Assembly (NCBI GenBank): GCA_021464415.1
Contig: CM038470.1
Coordinates: forward strand, 7,948,394 to 8,012,393
DNA from: Lonicera japonica
Lineage: Eukaryota > Streptophyta > Magnoliopsida > Dipsacales > Caprifoliaceae
DNA length: 64,000 nucleotides
Direction of reading: 5' to 3'
Position 1 is the first letter of the stretch. Every line of letters begins with the position of its first letter. This document shows positions 61,981 through 64,000 of the stretch, one piece after another. The position numbers and the translations under genes are program-made. Below the pieces are notes generated by a model, which did not search any database, was not told where the DNA came from, and worked only from the letters and a program-made list of their open reading frames with translations.

Positions 61981-63512
61981 AAATACTCACAGCTAATATT
62001 TAATTATTGAGATATGCTGTCTACATTTAAAATAATGGTAGAGAGTAGATTGTGGATTGAGATTGTTTGTGGTTTAGTTTGTATGCAATATTGTCATTTT
62101 GGCGTCAAAATGCTTGCTTCTTTTATTGTCTTTGGAAAGTCATTTTGATGGTGTTTTGAGTATCTAGAATCTTAATGTTGTATGCCCAACCCCATGTTTA
62201 CATTCTCTAGGCCTCCTTTGTAGTTATAGGGTGTTTCCTTATCGTTAATAGGAAATGGAAATGGAATGGAAGAATTAAGTGAGACAAAGAGGAGAATAGG
62301 TCACTTTATATTGTATGTATCTCTTTTTCAATTTTTTCTTTTGGGATGACCAATTGATCTTACAATAAATCACATGTCTATTGCTATTGCACGCTCAAAT
62401 ATACTTACTTTTTAACCTTTAGAAGAAGTTTGAACTGGTGGAATAGCTAGAATCTCACTGTAGTATGTCTACCTTGTATTTACATTGTTTAAATCTGCTT
62501 GGTAATCCTTGTTATTGCTTTTTCATTACCATAGGAAGTGGGAGAATAGTCAGACAGTTGAGAAAAGGTCACTGCTATACCACCTTCGTTTATCTATGCT
62601 GCTGTACCAATCTCTTTTATGTTTTACTCCTTTGCAAGGATTACTTGGTCTTACCATAAATGAGGAGCCTTTGCATGCTTTACTACATTCTAAGATAGTT
62701 ACCTGGCTTCAGAATCCCCTAGTACCTAAATAATTGAGCTTTCACATCTCTTTTCTTGTTTTAACTTTTAGCTAATGGGAAAATAGTCACTAGTCAATTG
62801 GTTTTTTAGTCCACATATACACACACAAGTATTGATCAAAGTAAAAGTTATTGAAGAGAACTCACAAGAAACTTAGACATGGTTAATGCCTAGCAGTTTC
62901 CCTCATAGAGCGCTAATTGGGCATAACGAGGAAGCTTTTTCAAGAAAAAATATATAATGGTACATTGTTGAATAAAAAGTGCCCATTTAACACATACATT
63001 GTCTAACACCTAGGTTGTAGTCCAAATGGTAAAAAAAATTCCTCTGTTAGGGGAGAGGTGTCTGGATCAATTTCCCCTTCTCCCAAATCATACCCTAGGT
63101 GTATCTATGTACGCATTTCTATGTATCAAAAAGATAAAAACCATACGTTGTCTTCCATGCTGTTGTGGCCTTTTCCCTTTTATCAAGAGAAAATTGACTG
63201 ATGAAAAACCTCTTATGCACTTGTAAGGTGCAACCACAGCTTGTAGACCGTCCTTTCCAGCCTTATAGATCGCTCTCTATGAGCCCAATCCCTGGATCCA
63301 TTTAATACCCATACCTATAAGAAGTTGATAGCAGCCAAGGGGATTCCTTCTTCACTATTTTCTGGTTATTTTTCATTTGTAGAACAGTCCTCTGTTTCAT
63401 CCCAAACTCTATCCAATAAGCCTAAGTGCTATCGTATTGCCATACCTTTAAGCCTTGGTACCCGTAACTCTAAAACATTGCTGTGCAGAACCTCTAGCTC
63501 ACCTTTTAAAAT
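61981..63512. other. 3' flank of F-box/FBA gene and intergenic DNA
   Basis: Less AT-rich than average. Several short open frames (62465-62733, 63026-63226, 63325-63549) have no recognised domain and are not supported. The first few hundred bases are probably 3' UTR. Confidence 0.4.
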
Positions 63513-64000
63513 GGGGGCTATTATTTACACCCCCCAAGTTTGTCACTAACACCACCTTTGTTACAAACACCCCCCTCATGTCAATTTTTACTCACTAACA
63601 GCCTCCACCCAATTAAAAGTTAATACAAACATTAATTAAAAATAAAACTACTTAACATTGAAAAAGAAAGAAGTCATTTACGTCTCTCACCTAATGATAG
63701 GTGAGTGGATTCACACACACTCGCCCCACATCAAGTAAATGTGTTGTAAGTGACTCGTCTAATATAAGGTAATGGAGTGCGGAGTGTACTGGAGTATTTC
63801 TAAATTAGACTCACCTAATGATAGGTGAGTGGATTCAAACACACTCACCTCACATCAGGTGAATGTGTTGAAAGTGATTCGCCTAATAACACACACTCGT
63901 CTCACATGGGGTGAGTGTGTCTGTACACACTCGCCTTATTTGAGGAGAGTTGTAACCAGATTACTCTCCTTATATAAAGCGAGTCAAGCTTGGACATAAC
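63513..64000. mobile_element. Palindrome-array element 3 (left part; continues beyond window)
   Basis: Left end near GGGGGCTATTATTTACACCC. The C-rich left arm repeats CTAACACC/AAACACCC, as in elements 1 and 2. An array of 22-nt palindromes fills 63685-63984. The right end is outside the window. Confidence 0.6.
63685..63984. repeat. Array of 22-nt palindromes, 34-nt period
   Basis: Units start at 63685, 63719, 63753, 63809, 63843, 63895, 63929 and 63963, with a half unit at 63877. The type form is ACTCACCT-AATGAT-AGGTGAGT (63809). The last is ACTCTCCT-TATATA-AAGCGAGT. Most spacings are 34. It differs from the array at 59.5 kb in arm sequence but not in geometry. Confidence 0.9.

Noticed and set aside
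62465..63549. Several 60-75-codon plus-strand ORFs downstream of the F-box/FBA gene
   Set aside because: No domain, no homology recognised, overlapping frames; probably UTR and intergenic sequence.
63685..63984. CRISPR array
   Set aside because: The regular repeat and spacer pattern is superficially similar, but this is plant nuclear DNA, spacers are only 12 nt, units are degenerate palindromes inside a transposon-like element, and there are no cas genes.

Overview
This is nuclear DNA from a flowering plant, almost certainly a eudicot; the species cannot be fixed from sequence alone. The evidence is intron-split genes of plant-only families (external mitochondrial NAD(P)H dehydrogenase with an EF-hand, PPR protein, F-box/LRR/FBD and F-box/FBA proteins, a plastid membrane protein), AT-rich intergenic DNA, a Ty1/copia retrotransposon, and Stowaway, Tourist, hAT, Mutator-like and Helitron miniature elements, many with intact target-site duplications (TSDs).

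Layout. 1-6983 (-): NDB1-type NAD(P)H dehydrogenase, seven exons visible, 3' part beyond the left edge. 7.1-10.6 kb: Tourist, hAT and Mutator-like MITEs. 11.0-13.2 kb (-): three copies of a conserved ~110-nt hairpin-forming sequence and a C/D-snoRNA-like segment, downstream of a TATA/telo-box/site II promoter; a candidate small-RNA transcription unit. 14.7-18.4 kb (-): two-exon plastid membrane protein. 19-24 kb: an LTR-like block, a foldback element, a 189-bp duplication and an inverted-repeat element. 25.2-26.5 kb (-): intronless PPR gene. 26.7-27.3 kb: solo LTR.

27.9-37.6 kb (-): F-box/LRR/FBD gene A, a pseudogene whose first exon is split by a nearly intact, recent copia element (29744-36747, TSD TGGGC, two differences between 513-bp LTRs). 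45.65-48.0 kb (-): its intact paralogue, gene B. The two lie in a segmental duplication that also carries the 5'-UTR intron. 60.76-61.98 kb (+): F-box/FBA gene. The remainder is repeat-rich and apparently gene-free.

The most unusual structure is shared by three elements (about 40.1-41.25, 59.05-60.59 and 63.51 kb to the right edge). Each has a C-rich left arm with repeated AACACTCC-like motifs, followed by an array of 22-nt imperfect palindromes (8-nt arm, 6-nt core, 8-nt arm; ACTC...GAGT outer bases). In two of them the units recur mainly every 34 nt. The arm sequences differ between elements while the geometry is kept.
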